Source: Poriferisodalis sp965204125
GTDB taxonomy: Bacteria > Actinomycetota > Acidimicrobiia > Acidimicrobiales > Poriferisodalaceae
DNA: 64,000 nucleotides
NCBI RefSeq assembly: GCF_965204125.1
Contig: NZ_OZ241968.1
Span: 806,001 to 870,000, forward strand
Reading direction: 5' to 3'
The translations under genes were made by a program, and so were the position numbers. The notes beneath the pieces are model-generated. The model ran no database searches and was not told where the DNA came from. It was given only the letters and a program-made list of their open reading frames with translations. This document shows positions 1 through 7,773 of the stretch, piece by piece. Position 1 is the stretch's first letter; each line of letters begins with the position of its first letter.

Positions 1-369
1 CTGGTGGCCGCCGCCGGCGGGCTGTTCCGCCTGCCGCAGGTGGTGGGCCGCAACGTGGCGCTGGAGCTGGCCATGACCGGCGACCCGATCTCGGCCGAGC
101 GTGCCTACCAGCTCGGCCTGGTCAACGAGATGGCAGCCGAGGGCGAGGTGGTGCCCGCCGCGATCGAGCTCGCCGGGCGGATCATCGCGAACGCTCCCAA
201 GGCCGTGCGCGAGAGCCGCGCCGTGGTGCTCGAAAGCCATGCGCGCTCCGAGGACGACGGCTGGGAGATCACCAGGGATCACTTCCGCAACATCCTCGGC
301 ACCGAGGACTTCCTGGAAGGGCCACGGGCGTTCGTCGAAAAGCGCGATCCCGTCTGGACCGGCCGCTAG
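1..369 (+). CDS. Enoyl-CoA hydratase/isomerase family protein, 3' part only
   Basis: The reading frame is open from the first base of the window, so the N-terminal half with the oxyanion-hole region lies outside. The visible 122 codons match the C-terminal half of the crotonase fold: the segment around LPQVVGRNVALELAMTG followed by ISAERAYQLGLVNEM is the usual 'target-gene-selection' stretch of this family, then the helix with APKAVRESR and a tail ending in FVEKRDPVWTGR. Family members hydrate or isomerise acyl-CoA in fatty-acid or aromatic degradation. An internal GTG at base 4 is probably not the true start. Substrate cannot be judged from this half. Confidence 0.85.
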   Translation: MVAAAGGLFRLPQVVGRNVALELAMTGDPISAERAYQLGLVNEMAAEGEVVPAAIELAGRIIANAPKAVRESRAVVLESHARSEDDGWEITRDHFRNILGTEDFLEGPRAFVEKRDPVWTGR

Positions 370-497
370 CCGAACCAAAACGCGTATTTCGCGCCTGTCC
401 ACGTAGGGCAGACTCGCGGTCTGCACCGGCCGTCCGGCCGGAAGCTCAACTGGCAGATTCCGACACATCAGCCCGTCGCTCACTGAGGAGCAACGCC

Positions 498-1484
498 ATG
501 ACCTACACCGCGCCCACCGACAGGTTCCGCTTCGATGCGCTGCGCGGCGGCGTAGAGGGCAAGCGCGTGCTCATCACCGGTGCCGGCAAGGACGGCGGCA
601 TCGGCCAGGCGATGGCGCTGAGCGCCGGGCTCAACGGCGCCGACTCGGTCGGCATCCACTTCCATCGCAGCTACGAAGACGGGTTCGACCTGGTCGATCG
701 CCTGCGCGACGAGGGCGTGCACGCCTTCCCCGTGCAGGCCGATGTCACCAACCTGCGAGACCTGTGGGCCATACGCAGCTACGTCATCGATCAGATGGGC
801 GGCCTGCCGCCGAACCTGGTGATCTGCAACTCCGGGCTGACCGAGTCCGGCTACAGCCTCGGCCGCACACTGCGGCCAGTCGAGGGCGAGTCCTCATCGC
901 TCAGGCGGGCCCGGGTGCGCCAAGCCTTCATTGAGAACCTGGAGCAGTCACGGCTGGTGCTCGACACCAAGGTCGACGGCTTCCTGGCATCGACCCACCT
1001 GTGGGCGGGCGAGGCGGTGTATGCCGGCGAGGAAGCCCAGATCGTGTACGTGTCGTCACGGCAGGCCGTCGACCCGGGCCCGGCAGTGCCCGGCTACGCG
1101 TTGAGCAACTGGGCCGTGCTGCAGCTTCCCAAGGTGCTCAAGGTGAACCTGGGCCGCAGCGCCGACCTCGTCACCTGCTTCACGCTGCTGCTGCCGTTCA
1201 TCCGCACCGGCATGACCAACGAGTACGCCGGCAACGAGCGGGTCTTCGGCCGCTGGCAGCCGCGGATGCTGGAGCCCTGCGAGATGGCCGAGGCATTCAT
1301 GGAGTTGCTGGCCCGCCCTACCGACGAGACCGACGGCGCCATGTACGAGCTGATGGTGAACGCTGCCGACGAGGCTGACCCGGTGGGTCCGCCAGCGGTG
1401 GAGCTGATCTGGCACCAGCTCGCGCTGAATCTCGACGAGCAGCCCGTCGACTGGAGCGCCGCCGAGCCGCTTCGCTTCGACTGA
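498..1484 (+). CDS. SDR-family protein with atypical active site
   Basis: A 328-residue Rossmann-fold protein. Near residue 28 the motif GAGKDGGIGQ fits the TGxxxGIG cofactor loop of short-chain dehydrogenases, and SS-x(10)-Y places Ser and Tyr correctly. The usual YxxxK is YALSN (Tyr near residue 199), so the catalytic Lys is replaced by Asn, and the NNAG motif reads CNSG. It is longer than classical SDRs (about 250). GAGGAG lies a few bases before the ATG, a clear ribosome site. The nearest upstream gene is an enoyl-CoA hydratase, which suggests acyl-CoA metabolism. It may be an SDR with altered chemistry or a non-catalytic relative. Confidence 0.75.
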   Translation: MTYTAPTDRFRFDALRGGVEGKRVLITGAGKDGGIGQAMALSAGLNGADSVGIHFHRSYEDGFDLVDRLRDEGVHAFPVQADVTNLRDLWAIRSYVIDQMGGLPPNLVICNSGLTESGYSLGRTLRPVEGESSSLRRARVRQAFIENLEQSRLVLDTKVDGFLASTHLWAGEAVYAGEEAQIVYVSSRQAVDPGPAVPGYALSNWAVLQLPKVLKVNLGRSADLVTCFTLLLPFIRTGMTNEYAGNERVFGRWQPRMLEPCEMAEAFMELLARPTDETDGAMYELMVNAADEADPVGPPAVELIWHQLALNLDEQPVDWSAAEPLRFD

Positions 1485-1561
1485 CCTCGCAGGTTGGCAA
1501 TCTGCGACTGAAAGACATCAGAAAATCACGGAAGTCACCAGCGTTCTTCCTGCCACAATAC

Positions 1562-1593
1562 TGAGAGCCGCACCCCGAAAGGTGCGGCTCTCA
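1562..1593. terminator. Perfect 13-bp stem-loop after the SDR gene
   Basis: TGAGAGCCGCACC at 1562-1574 pairs fully with GGTGCGGCTCTCA at 1581-1593 around a six-base CCGAAA loop. It lies 78 bases after the SDR stop. There is no T-run, so a transcript-end role is inferred from stem strength and position. Confidence 0.5.
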
Positions 1594-1594
1594 A

Positions 1595-1667
1595 GGGCCT
1601 AGCGCTGGTGCGCCGAGTTGGTTTGATAGCCCGGCCTCGGACGGTTCGATTCCGTCTAGGTCCACCA
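1595..1667 (+). ncRNA. tRNA-like element lacking an anticodon arm
   Basis: The 73 bases end in CCA like a mature tRNA. GGGCCTA (1595-1601) can pair with TAGGTCC (1657-1663, one G-T). GACGG and CCGTC enclose a TTCGATT loop as a perfect T-arm (1640-1656) that directly abuts the acceptor strand, followed by A then CCA. The 38 bases between cannot form a normal D-arm plus anticodon arm. Instead CCGAG (1613-1617) pairs with CTCGG (1636-1640). A competing outer pairing, CGCTGGTG with CACCAGCG (1603-1610 and 1663-1670), is also possible. It could be a decayed tRNA or tmRNA tail, an old attachment-site remnant, or a real small RNA. It is not a functional elongator tRNA as read. Confidence 0.35.
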
Positions 1668-1724
1668 GCGACCCTAGGGTCGCACGCCCAATGTACACAA
1701 GCGAATTCCGCCGGAACGACAGCG

Positions 1725-1782
1725 GGATGCGGAGAGCGGGCAGGCCCTGTGTCCGAAGGGCCTGCCCGCTTCCGCCGCATCC
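1725..1782. terminator. Long bidirectional hairpin between convergent genes
   Basis: AGCGGGCAGGCCCT (1735-1748) pairs perfectly with AGGGCCTGCCCGCT (1757-1770) around an 8-base loop, and the outer GGATGCGG (1725-1732) pairs with CCGCATCC (1775-1782). It sits just before the 3' end of the minus-strand lipoprotein gene and after the plus-strand SDR region, as expected of a shared terminator. Confidence 0.65.
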
Positions 1783-1812
1783 GGGAGGAACGGCCGGCAG
1801 AGGTGGGGGGCT

Positions 1813-3018
1813 CTACTGGAGCGTGCCGATGTCGTCGGCGCTGATGCCCAGAGCCGTCCACGCCGGCTGCAGTGCGGCGCGCACGGCATCGCCGTAGCCG
1901 TTGGCACCTGGGGCATTGCCGAGATCGAAGATGGCCGACAGAGCCGCCGCGTCGGCGCCGGCGGGCACGGCGTAAGGCTCGATCACCCGCCAGAACGCCA
2001 GCCCCTCGGCCTGATGCTCGGCGGCCTTGGCGTCATTGCCGTCGGCCAGGTCGCCCTCGATGAGCGATGCGTAGCGGATCGCCGCCTGCGAGTAGGTGAT
2101 GACCAGGTTGCGCACGATCTCGTCGGCTGCCGCCTGCGTACCGGCCGTGTCGCCGTCGAGCAGCGCGTCGCGGCCCGCAATCATCGCAGCGAGGATCGCT
2201 TCGTTGGCCCGGGCGGTCTCGCCGTCGGCGCCCGTCGTGGCGAAGTTGCCGGCGCGCTTGTTGGCCGTGGCGTAAGGCGCACAACCCGGCTCGGCGCCGT
2301 GATAGAAGGCCCACGCCTCGTCCCAGTTGTGGGGTGCGCCGCTGGCGGCGTCGAAGTTGCCGTCGGCAGCCTTAGCGAGCGCCGCCTCGAGCTCGTGCAC
2401 CACCCAGGCCACCATCACCTGGTTCTGGATGCCCTTCTCGACACCCTGGCCGCGGACGGCATCGCTGGTGCCGGAGAACATGCCGCTGCCTCCGAGCGCT
2501 GCGCTCACGAAGTCATCGAGCGGCGTCGCCGTGCCGTAGTAGGCGTCGTGCCCGTGGCTGCGGTCGTCGCGCGACGCGAACCCGCCGATCGTGCGGATGG
2601 AGCCGTCGCTCTTCACCGAGTTCTTGCCGTTGCGGTAGATGTCTTCCACCGCGGCGAAGTCGCCGGCGTCGAGCAGGTCGCCGATGCCGCAGATGTCGGC
2701 CACCACCAACCGGTGGGAGTCGACGTTGGAGGCGTACTCGTAGCCGCCGTCGCCCGGCGTCATGCTCGAGTCGGATCCGGCCGAGGCCGAACCTGAGCCC
2801 GACGCTGAACCCGAGGCCGAGCCGGAGCCGGTGGCGGTTCCGCTGGCCGAACCCGATGCCGAGCCAGAACCCGAGGCACTGCCGCTGACCGATCCGGAGG
2901 ATTCGCCGATCTCGCGCACCTCCGATCCGTCGTCACTGCCGGTGCACGAAGCCGCCAACAGCGCGACTGCCGCGAACACGGCGATGAGAACTCCCCAGGT
3001 GCGTCTGGCATGCAGCAT
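1813..3018 (-). CDS. FEA1-like iron-assimilation lipoprotein
   Basis: A lipoprotein of about 401 residues. The signal segment WGVLIAVFAAVALLAASC carries a lipobox, so it should be anchored outside the membrane. A linker of some 45 residues made almost only of Ser, Gly and Ala follows, then a folded domain with ICGIGDLLDAGDFAAVEDIY, a feature I associate with the FEA1/'low iron-inducible periplasmic protein' family. The ATG at 3018 is preferred because AAAGAG lies just upstream; ATGs at 3036 and 3081 are alternatives. An iron-box-like palindrome overlapping a TATGAT box lies 116 bases upstream, and iron ABC transporter genes lie nearby. The family call rests on remembered motifs; iron uptake is an inference. 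Confidence 0.6.
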   Translation of the reverse strand: MLHARRTWGVLIAVFAAVALLAASCTGSDDGSEVREIGESSGSVSGSASGSGSASGSASGTATGSGSASGSASGSGSASAGSDSSMTPGDGGYEYASNVDSHRLVVADICGIGDLLDAGDFAAVEDIYRNGKNSVKSDGSIRTIGGFASRDDRSHGHDAYYGTATPLDDFVSAALGGSGMFSGTSDAVRGQGVEKGIQNQVMVAWVVHELEAALAKAADGNFDAASGAPHNWDEAWAFYHGAEPGCAPYATANKRAGNFATTGADGETARANEAILAAMIAGRDALLDGDTAGTQAAADEIVRNLVITYSQAAIRYASLIEGDLADGNDAKAAEHQAEGLAFWRVIEPYAVPAGADAAALSAIFDLGNAPGANGYGDAVRAALQPAWTALGISADDIGTLQ

Positions 3019-3120
3019 TGCTGTCTCTTTCGTCATGGCGGCTCGGGCATCGCATCGCTCGACCGCAGCTCGGTGGGCCATTCCTCAGCAGTGCTGTGTC
3101 AGCACCGCCAATCACAAATT

Positions 3121-3139
3121 GATAAGGTTACCTATCATA
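3121..3139 (-). promoter_or_regulatory. Iron-box-like palindrome overlapping a -10 box
   Basis: GATAAGGTTACCTATC (3121-3136) is a near-perfect palindrome resembling the AGG-N-CCT core of DtxR/IdeR operators. On the minus strand TATGAT (3134-3139) overlaps it and points to the lipoprotein gene. It also overlaps the stop codon of the glycosyltransferase fusion. A repressor bound here would block the lipoprotein promoter. Confidence 0.5.
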
Positions 3140-4904
3140 AGATAGTAGCTTTGTCTAATGAAGTTTCGGAAACGGTGGTGCAGCGGCCCACGGTGAGCTC
3201 TCGGGTCACGGCCGGCACCACGTGGCGCAGGTAGCGGCCGAGCTTGATGAAGCTGTCGCCGGTGGTGCGGAAGCGGTAGCTGATCGGCACCTCGGCATAG
3301 CGGTAGCCCTTGTCGAGCAGGTCCAGCGTCAGCACCTGCGCGTAGTTGAAGTCGTGGATGATCTCCGCGTGCCGCGCAGCGTCGAGCGAGAGGGCCCGGT
3401 AACCGCTCTGCCCGTCGCTGATGCGCCGGCGCGCCACCAGCGACAGTGCGAGCGTCAGCACGACATTTCCGAAACGCCGGTGCGGCTTCATCACCTCGAT
3501 CTGGCCGCCGAGCCTGCTGCCCACCACGTAGTGGGCCGTGCCGGCGAGGATGGGCGCGACCAGCGTCGGCAGTTCTTCGGGTGCGTACTCGCCGTCGGCA
3601 TCGCAGAAGACGACGGCTGCCGCGCCGCGCTCGGCACCTGCTGCAAGGCCGACGCGCACGGCGTTGCCCAGACCCTGGTTGGCTGCCAGCGAGATGACGG
3701 TCGCGCCGGCGGCACGGGCGCGTTCGGCGGTGGCATCGGCTGAGCCGTCATCGACCACCAGCACCTCGACGTCGCAGCCGAGCACCGACGCCGGCGCGCG
3801 GCGCACGCAGTCGCCCACCGATGCCTCCTCGTTGAAGGCAGGCATGAACAGCACCACCAGCGGCCGCTCCCCCGCCGGCGGCAGGCTCGCGGCATCGCCT
3901 GGGACGTGCTGCTCGAGCTCCCCGTCCCGATCAGAGACGGGGCCGCCGGTCGGCTGCTGCCGACGCTCACCGTCCGGGGACCGGGCACGCAAGCGGGCCG
4001 ACATCACGCCCGGCGCCGGAACTGCCGCCGCCACCCCGCCTGCGACGATCGAGTACGCGGTCTTCAGCGCATGGGCGGTCAGGGCCGCAACCAGCGCAGC
4101 AGCAGGGTCGTAGCCGAACGCCACGTACGCGGCCACTGCTGCGGCCTCATAGGTGCCGAACCCGCCGGGCGCGATGGCGACGATCTGCGCGATCACCGAC
4201 AGGGCAGTGACGCCGACGGCCTCCGCTGCGCTGATCTCGAGGCCGGCCCAGTGGGCTGCCTCGTGCACCAGCACCGCCTCGGCAGGCCAGGCCAGCGCCG
4301 AGAGCCCGAGCGCTGCGAGGCCGGGAGGGCGTACGTCGCTCCGGCCGCCGACCGACGCACGCAGCCACCACCACGCCAGCCCAGCGGCAATCACCGCCAC
4401 GCCCGCGCCCATGAGCAGCCACCCGGCGGTTCCCATGATCGCCACGAGCACCACCGGGCTGACGGCGAGGCCCCAGCCGAGCAGCGCCAGCGTGTCGGCA
4501 GTGCGCAGCGTGAGCGACGAGGCGACTGCCGCATCGGTGCTGATCGGCGTGCGCCTCACCACGCTCACCACGCGCAAGGCCTCGCCGAGGCGCAACGGCA
4601 GCACGTGGTTGCCGCCGAGCGCCAGGTGGATGCCCGCGAGCGACTGCCCGAAGCTCAGCGTGGGCAGCACCCGCCGCCACGCCACGGCGCGCATCATGAA
4701 CGCCGCACCGAAGGCACTCAGCGCGACCGCCACGCTGAACGGCTCCGACGCTGCCCGCCGCCACGCCGCACCGAGAGCTGCGCCGTCGGTCGCGCGCACC
4801 ACGAACACCACCGCGACGACGGTGACAGCGGCGACGACCAACGCGCCGGTTCGACGCGACAGCGTCGCTCGGAGATAAGACACAGGGTTCAGGGTGCGCA
4901 CCAT
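3135..4904 (-). CDS. Flippase-like membrane domain fused to GT2 glycosyltransferase
   Basis: A 589-residue protein in two parts. Residues 1 to about 300 are a multi-pass region of the lysylphosphatidylglycerol-synthase/UPF0104 type, with LGGNHVLPLRLGEALRV and APGGFGTYEAAAVAAY as typical segments. After a hydrophilic linker, residues from about 345 form a family 2 glycosyltransferase with MPAFNEE, VVDDGSADAT and CDADGEY (the metal/nucleotide-sugar Asp cluster). This resembles archaeal AglD-type enzymes of the polyprenyl-phosphate sugar pathway but with the domains in reverse order. It is divergent from the iron-binding protein gene and shares an iron-box-like site with it. Likely role: sugar transfer to a lipid carrier or cell-surface glycolipid. 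Confidence 0.75.
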   Translation of the reverse strand: MVRTLNPVSYLRATLSRRTGALVVAAVTVVAVVFVVRATDGAALGAAWRRAASEPFSVAVALSAFGAAFMMRAVAWRRVLPTLSFGQSLAGIHLALGGNHVLPLRLGEALRVVSVVRRTPISTDAAVASSLTLRTADTLALLGWGLAVSPVVLVAIMGTAGWLLMGAGVAVIAAGLAWWWLRASVGGRSDVRPPGLAALGLSALAWPAEAVLVHEAAHWAGLEISAAEAVGVTALSVIAQIVAIAPGGFGTYEAAAVAAYVAFGYDPAAALVAALTAHALKTAYSIVAGGVAAAVPAPGVMSARLRARSPDGERRQQPTGGPVSDRDGELEQHVPGDAASLPPAGERPLVVLFMPAFNEEASVGDCVRRAPASVLGCDVEVLVVDDGSADATAERARAAGATVISLAANQGLGNAVRVGLAAGAERGAAAVVFCDADGEYAPEELPTLVAPILAGTAHYVVGSRLGGQIEVMKPHRRFGNVVLTLALSLVARRRISDGQSGYRALSLDAARHAEIIHDFNYAQVLTLDLLDKGYRYAEVPISYRFRTTGDSFIKLGRYLRHVVPAVTRELTVGRCTTVSETSLDKATIL

Positions 4905-4909
4905 AGCAA

Positions 4910-4950
4910 GTTAGGTTTGCCTTACATCAGGAAGAAACCGCCGCTATATT
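4910..4950 (+). promoter_or_regulatory. Iron-box-like operator and promoter of the iron transporter
   Basis: GTTAGGTTTGCCTTAC (4910-4925) matches the TTAGG...CCTTA pattern of DtxR/IdeR boxes and lies between two divergent genes. TATATT (4945-4950) ends eight bases before the ATG at 4959, a spacing that implies a leaderless transcript. The operator lies in the -20 to -45 region. Confidence 0.55.
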
Positions 4951-4958
4951 CGCTCCCC

Positions 4959-6089
4959 ATGCTCATCCCGCATCTCGACCGGTTCACCTCGCTGCACAGC
5001 ACATCGCCCCGCCGACGGCCAGCACGCCTGGCGGCAGCGGTGGTGATCGCATCTGCGCTGGCGGTGTCGGCATGCGGCGGCGACAGCACCCCCCGCTACC
5101 TCGACGGTGCCGCGGCCGGGATCTACGGCGGCGAATGCGCCGGGAGCACCGGCAACGAGATCGCCATCTACTCGGGCCGCACCGAGAACCTCATCCGCCC
5201 CGTGCTGGACGCGTTCGCATGCGAGAAGGGCATCGACGTGGCGGTGCGCTGGGGCGGCTCGACGGATCTGGCGCTGCTGCTTGCGGAGGAAGGCGATCGC
5301 ACCGCGGCCGACGTGTTCCTGTCGCGATCGCCCGGACCGGTGGGCTTCCTCGAGAGCCAGGATCTGCTCGGCACGATCGACCCCGAGGTGCTGGAGCTTG
5401 TAGAGCCCCAGAACCACTCCGCATCAGGCACCTGGGTCGGCTTCTCTGGGCGCAAGCGAGTGCTGGTGTACAACATCGACAGCTACGCGCCCGACGAGCT
5501 GCCGCAGTCGGTGTTCGATCTCACCGATGAACGCTTCCGAGGCCAGGTGGCGATCCCGGCCACGAACGGCTCGTTCATCGACTGGTTCACCGTGTTCCGT
5601 GACCAGTACGGATCCGACGTGGCAGCCGAATGGCTGTCGGACATGGTCGACAACGACGCCCGCTACTACCCCAACAACCGGTCGATCGTGGAAGCTGCCG
5701 GCCGGGGTGAGATCGAAATGGGCCTCGTGAACCACTACTACCAGTACCAAGAGGCAGCGGCGGAGGGCGACAGCCACCGGGCGTCCAACTGGGATCTGGC
5801 CGATGACGACATCGGCTCGCTGCTCATCATCACTGCCGCCACCGTGACGGCGTCCAGCGAGCGGACCGACGAGGCCAACGAGCTGCTGTCGTACCTGCTC
5901 AGCGAGTCCGTCCAGCGCTACTTCAGCGAGGAGACCTTCGAGTACCCGCTGGCCGCAGGCGTGCAGCCGGTCGACATCCTGCCGCCGCTGCAGGCGCTCG
6001 AGATCGGCAGCGTCGACTTCGACGCGCTGGGCGGCGGATTCGCCGAGACGACCGCAATCATCGAAGCGAGTGGCATCCTCAACCAGTGA
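4959..6089 (+). CDS. Ferric-iron ABC transporter substrate-binding lipoprotein
   Basis: A 376-residue binding protein. The N-terminus carries basic residues, a hydrophobic stretch and the lipobox AVSAC. The mature part starts with EIAIYSGRTENLI, the first strand typical of FbpA/FutA iron-binding proteins, and continues with DVFLSRSPGPVGFL and a Tyr-rich stretch (VNHYYQYQEAA) that in this family supplies iron-coordinating tyrosines. The ATG at 4959 is chosen because the signal peptide begins there and a TATATT box lies eight bases upstream. The permease gene follows 45 bases later. It probably delivers Fe3+ to that permease. Confidence 0.85.
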   Translation: MLIPHLDRFTSLHSTSPRRRPARLAAAVVIASALAVSACGGDSTPRYLDGAAAGIYGGECAGSTGNEIAIYSGRTENLIRPVLDAFACEKGIDVAVRWGGSTDLALLLAEEGDRTAADVFLSRSPGPVGFLESQDLLGTIDPEVLELVEPQNHSASGTWVGFSGRKRVLVYNIDSYAPDELPQSVFDLTDERFRGQVAIPATNGSFIDWFTVFRDQYGSDVAAEWLSDMVDNDARYYPNNRSIVEAAGRGEIEMGLVNHYYQYQEAAAEGDSHRASNWDLADDDIGSLLIITAATVTASSERTDEANELLSYLLSESVQRYFSEETFEYPLAAGVQPVDILPPLQALEIGSVDFDALGGGFAETTAIIEASGILNQ

Positions 6090-6134
6090 GCAACCCCACG
6101 GCCCCGGGCCCTGCCTGCTAGCCGGGCCACGACG

Positions 6135-7769
6135 ATGCCCAAGCAGACGCAGGCAGGCCGGCCAAGCCGCAAGACGCCGGCGCTGCTGCGCGCCGGCGGG
6201 CTCGTGCTGGCGTTCGCGTTTGCATTCCCCGGCATCTACCTGACCTACCGGGCATTCGGCGAGGGCTCCGATCCGGGCAACCTGCTGTTCAGCCAGCGCA
6301 CGCTCGCCCCGCTGTGGCGCACGCTGAAGCTCGCAGCGGCGGTGTCGGCAGGCTCGCTGGTGATGGGCACCGGCCTGGCGTGGCTGACCCACCGCACCGA
6401 CCTGCCGGGCCGGCGCTTCTGGCGCGTGGTGCTGCCGCTGCCGCTGGTGTATCCCACGTTCCTGGGCGCTGCGGCGTTCATCAGAACGCTGAACCCGGGC
6501 GGGCTGGCCAACGACATGCTCAGCGGGCTCGGCGTGGGCACCACGCCCGAGCTGCGGGGCTTTTTCGGCGCCTGGCTCGTGCTGCTGCTGATGTGCTACC
6601 CGTACGTATACATCCCGGTGGCGGCGCGCCTCCGCCAGCTGCCGTCCTCGCTGGAGGAGAGTGCGCGCCTGCTGGGCGACAGCGCGCTCGCGGCGTTCTG
6701 GCGCATCTCGCTGCCCTATGCCGCCACCGCGATCGGGGCGGGCACGCTGCTGGTGTTCCTCTACACGCTGAGCGATTTCGGTGCGGTGCAGCTCATGCGC
6801 TACGACACGCTGACACGCGCCATCGCCACCAATCACCTGGCCGACCCGCCCGCCGCGCTGGCACTCAGCTTGATGCTGCTGGTGCTGGCGGCCGTGGTGG
6901 TGCTGGCGGAGCGATGGTTCTCACGACGGCTGCCCGACGGTTCGCGAGCCAGCGGCAGCCAACCGACGACCCTGCGACTGGGCCGCTGGCGGCCGCTGGC
7001 AACCGCCGCTGTGGCCGTGGCCGCATTCGCCGGCGTGGGCGCGCCCCTCGTCGCCCTGATGGACTGGGCCGCTGGCGGCGTCGCACGCACCTTCGGTGAC
7101 GGCCGGCCGCTCACCGTGGACTACTCCCGGGTCGCCGATGCCACCCTCAACACGCTGTGGGTGAGCGTGGTGGCCGCGATCGTGGCGGTGGCCGCTGTGC
7201 TGCCGATCGCGTTTCTCGTCGGCCGTTACCGCTCGCGGGCGGGCTGGATTGCCCACGCCGTGGTCATCAGCACCTTCGCGGTGCCCGGGCTGCTGATCGC
7301 CCTGTCGATGCGCTTCTGGACGCTGCGCTCCGACATCGCGTTCACGCTGTTCGGCGACACCTTCGCCTTGCTGATCTTCGCCTACATCGTGCGGTTCGGC
7401 TCGCTGGCGATGGGCGTCAGCGTCGTGGCGGTGCGCAGCGTGCCCGACCGCCTGCACGACTCGGCGCGCATCCTGGGCGCCGGCCCCCTGCGCCGCTTCT
7501 TCACGATCGACATGCCGCTCATGGGTCCGGCCCTGCTCGCCGGCGCCGGCCTGGTGCTGCTGTCGGTCATGAAGGAACTGCCGATCAGCCTGCTGATCTC
7601 GCCGCTGGGCTTCTCGACGCTCGCCACCCAGATCTTCGGTTCCTTCGAGGATGCCTTCGTGGCCGAGGCGGGCCTGATGGGCGTGACCCTGGTGGCGATG
7701 TCGTTCCTGCTGACCTGGTTCCTCGTCGTTCGCCGCCAGGAGCAGGCCTCGGGTCCAGAACGCAGGTGA
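6135..7769 (+). CDS. Ferric-iron ABC transporter permease, fused two-half form
   Basis: A 544-residue integral membrane protein with about 12 membrane segments in two homologous halves, as in FbpB-type iron permeases. Each half has the cytoplasmic loop that meets the ATPase: EESARLLGDSALAAF in the first and HDSARILGAGPLRRF in the second. Its N-terminal membrane segment follows a short basic head. It lies directly after the binding-protein gene in the same direction. No ATPase gene is present nearby, so the complex must borrow one encoded elsewhere. The next gene starts four bases after this stop, suggesting translational coupling. Confidence 0.85.
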   Translation: MPKQTQAGRPSRKTPALLRAGGLVLAFAFAFPGIYLTYRAFGEGSDPGNLLFSQRTLAPLWRTLKLAAAVSAGSLVMGTGLAWLTHRTDLPGRRFWRVVLPLPLVYPTFLGAAAFIRTLNPGGLANDMLSGLGVGTTPELRGFFGAWLVLLLMCYPYVYIPVAARLRQLPSSLEESARLLGDSALAAFWRISLPYAATAIGAGTLLVFLYTLSDFGAVQLMRYDTLTRAIATNHLADPPAALALSLMLLVLAAVVVLAERWFSRRLPDGSRASGSQPTTLRLGRWRPLATAAVAVAAFAGVGAPLVALMDWAAGGVARTFGDGRPLTVDYSRVADATLNTLWVSVVAAIVAVAAVLPIAFLVGRYRSRAGWIAHAVVISTFAVPGLLIALSMRFWTLRSDIAFTLFGDTFALLIFAYIVRFGSLAMGVSVVAVRSVPDRLHDSARILGAGPLRRFFTIDMPLMGPALLAGAGLVLLSVMKELPISLLISPLGFSTLATQIFGSFEDAFVAEAGLMGVTLVAMSFLLTWFLVVRRQEQASGPERR

Positions 7770-7773
7770 CAGC

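Noticed and set aside
1595..1667. A standard tRNA gene
   Set aside because: The anticodon arm cannot be formed in the 38 bases between the acceptor strand and the T-arm.
2014..2796. Long open frame opposite the FEA1-like lipoprotein gene
   Set aside because: It is a reverse-strand shadow with Val/Arg/Gly-rich composition and no motif; the lipoprotein has a clear signal peptide and domain.
2760..2930. CRISPR or minisatellite array
   Set aside because: The repeated DNA codes in frame for the Ser/Gly/Ala linker of the lipoprotein.
3906..4958. Upstream extension of the iron-binding protein frame
   Set aside because: It runs opposite the glycosyltransferase gene and reads as Arg/Pro-rich noise; the signal peptide begins at 4959.
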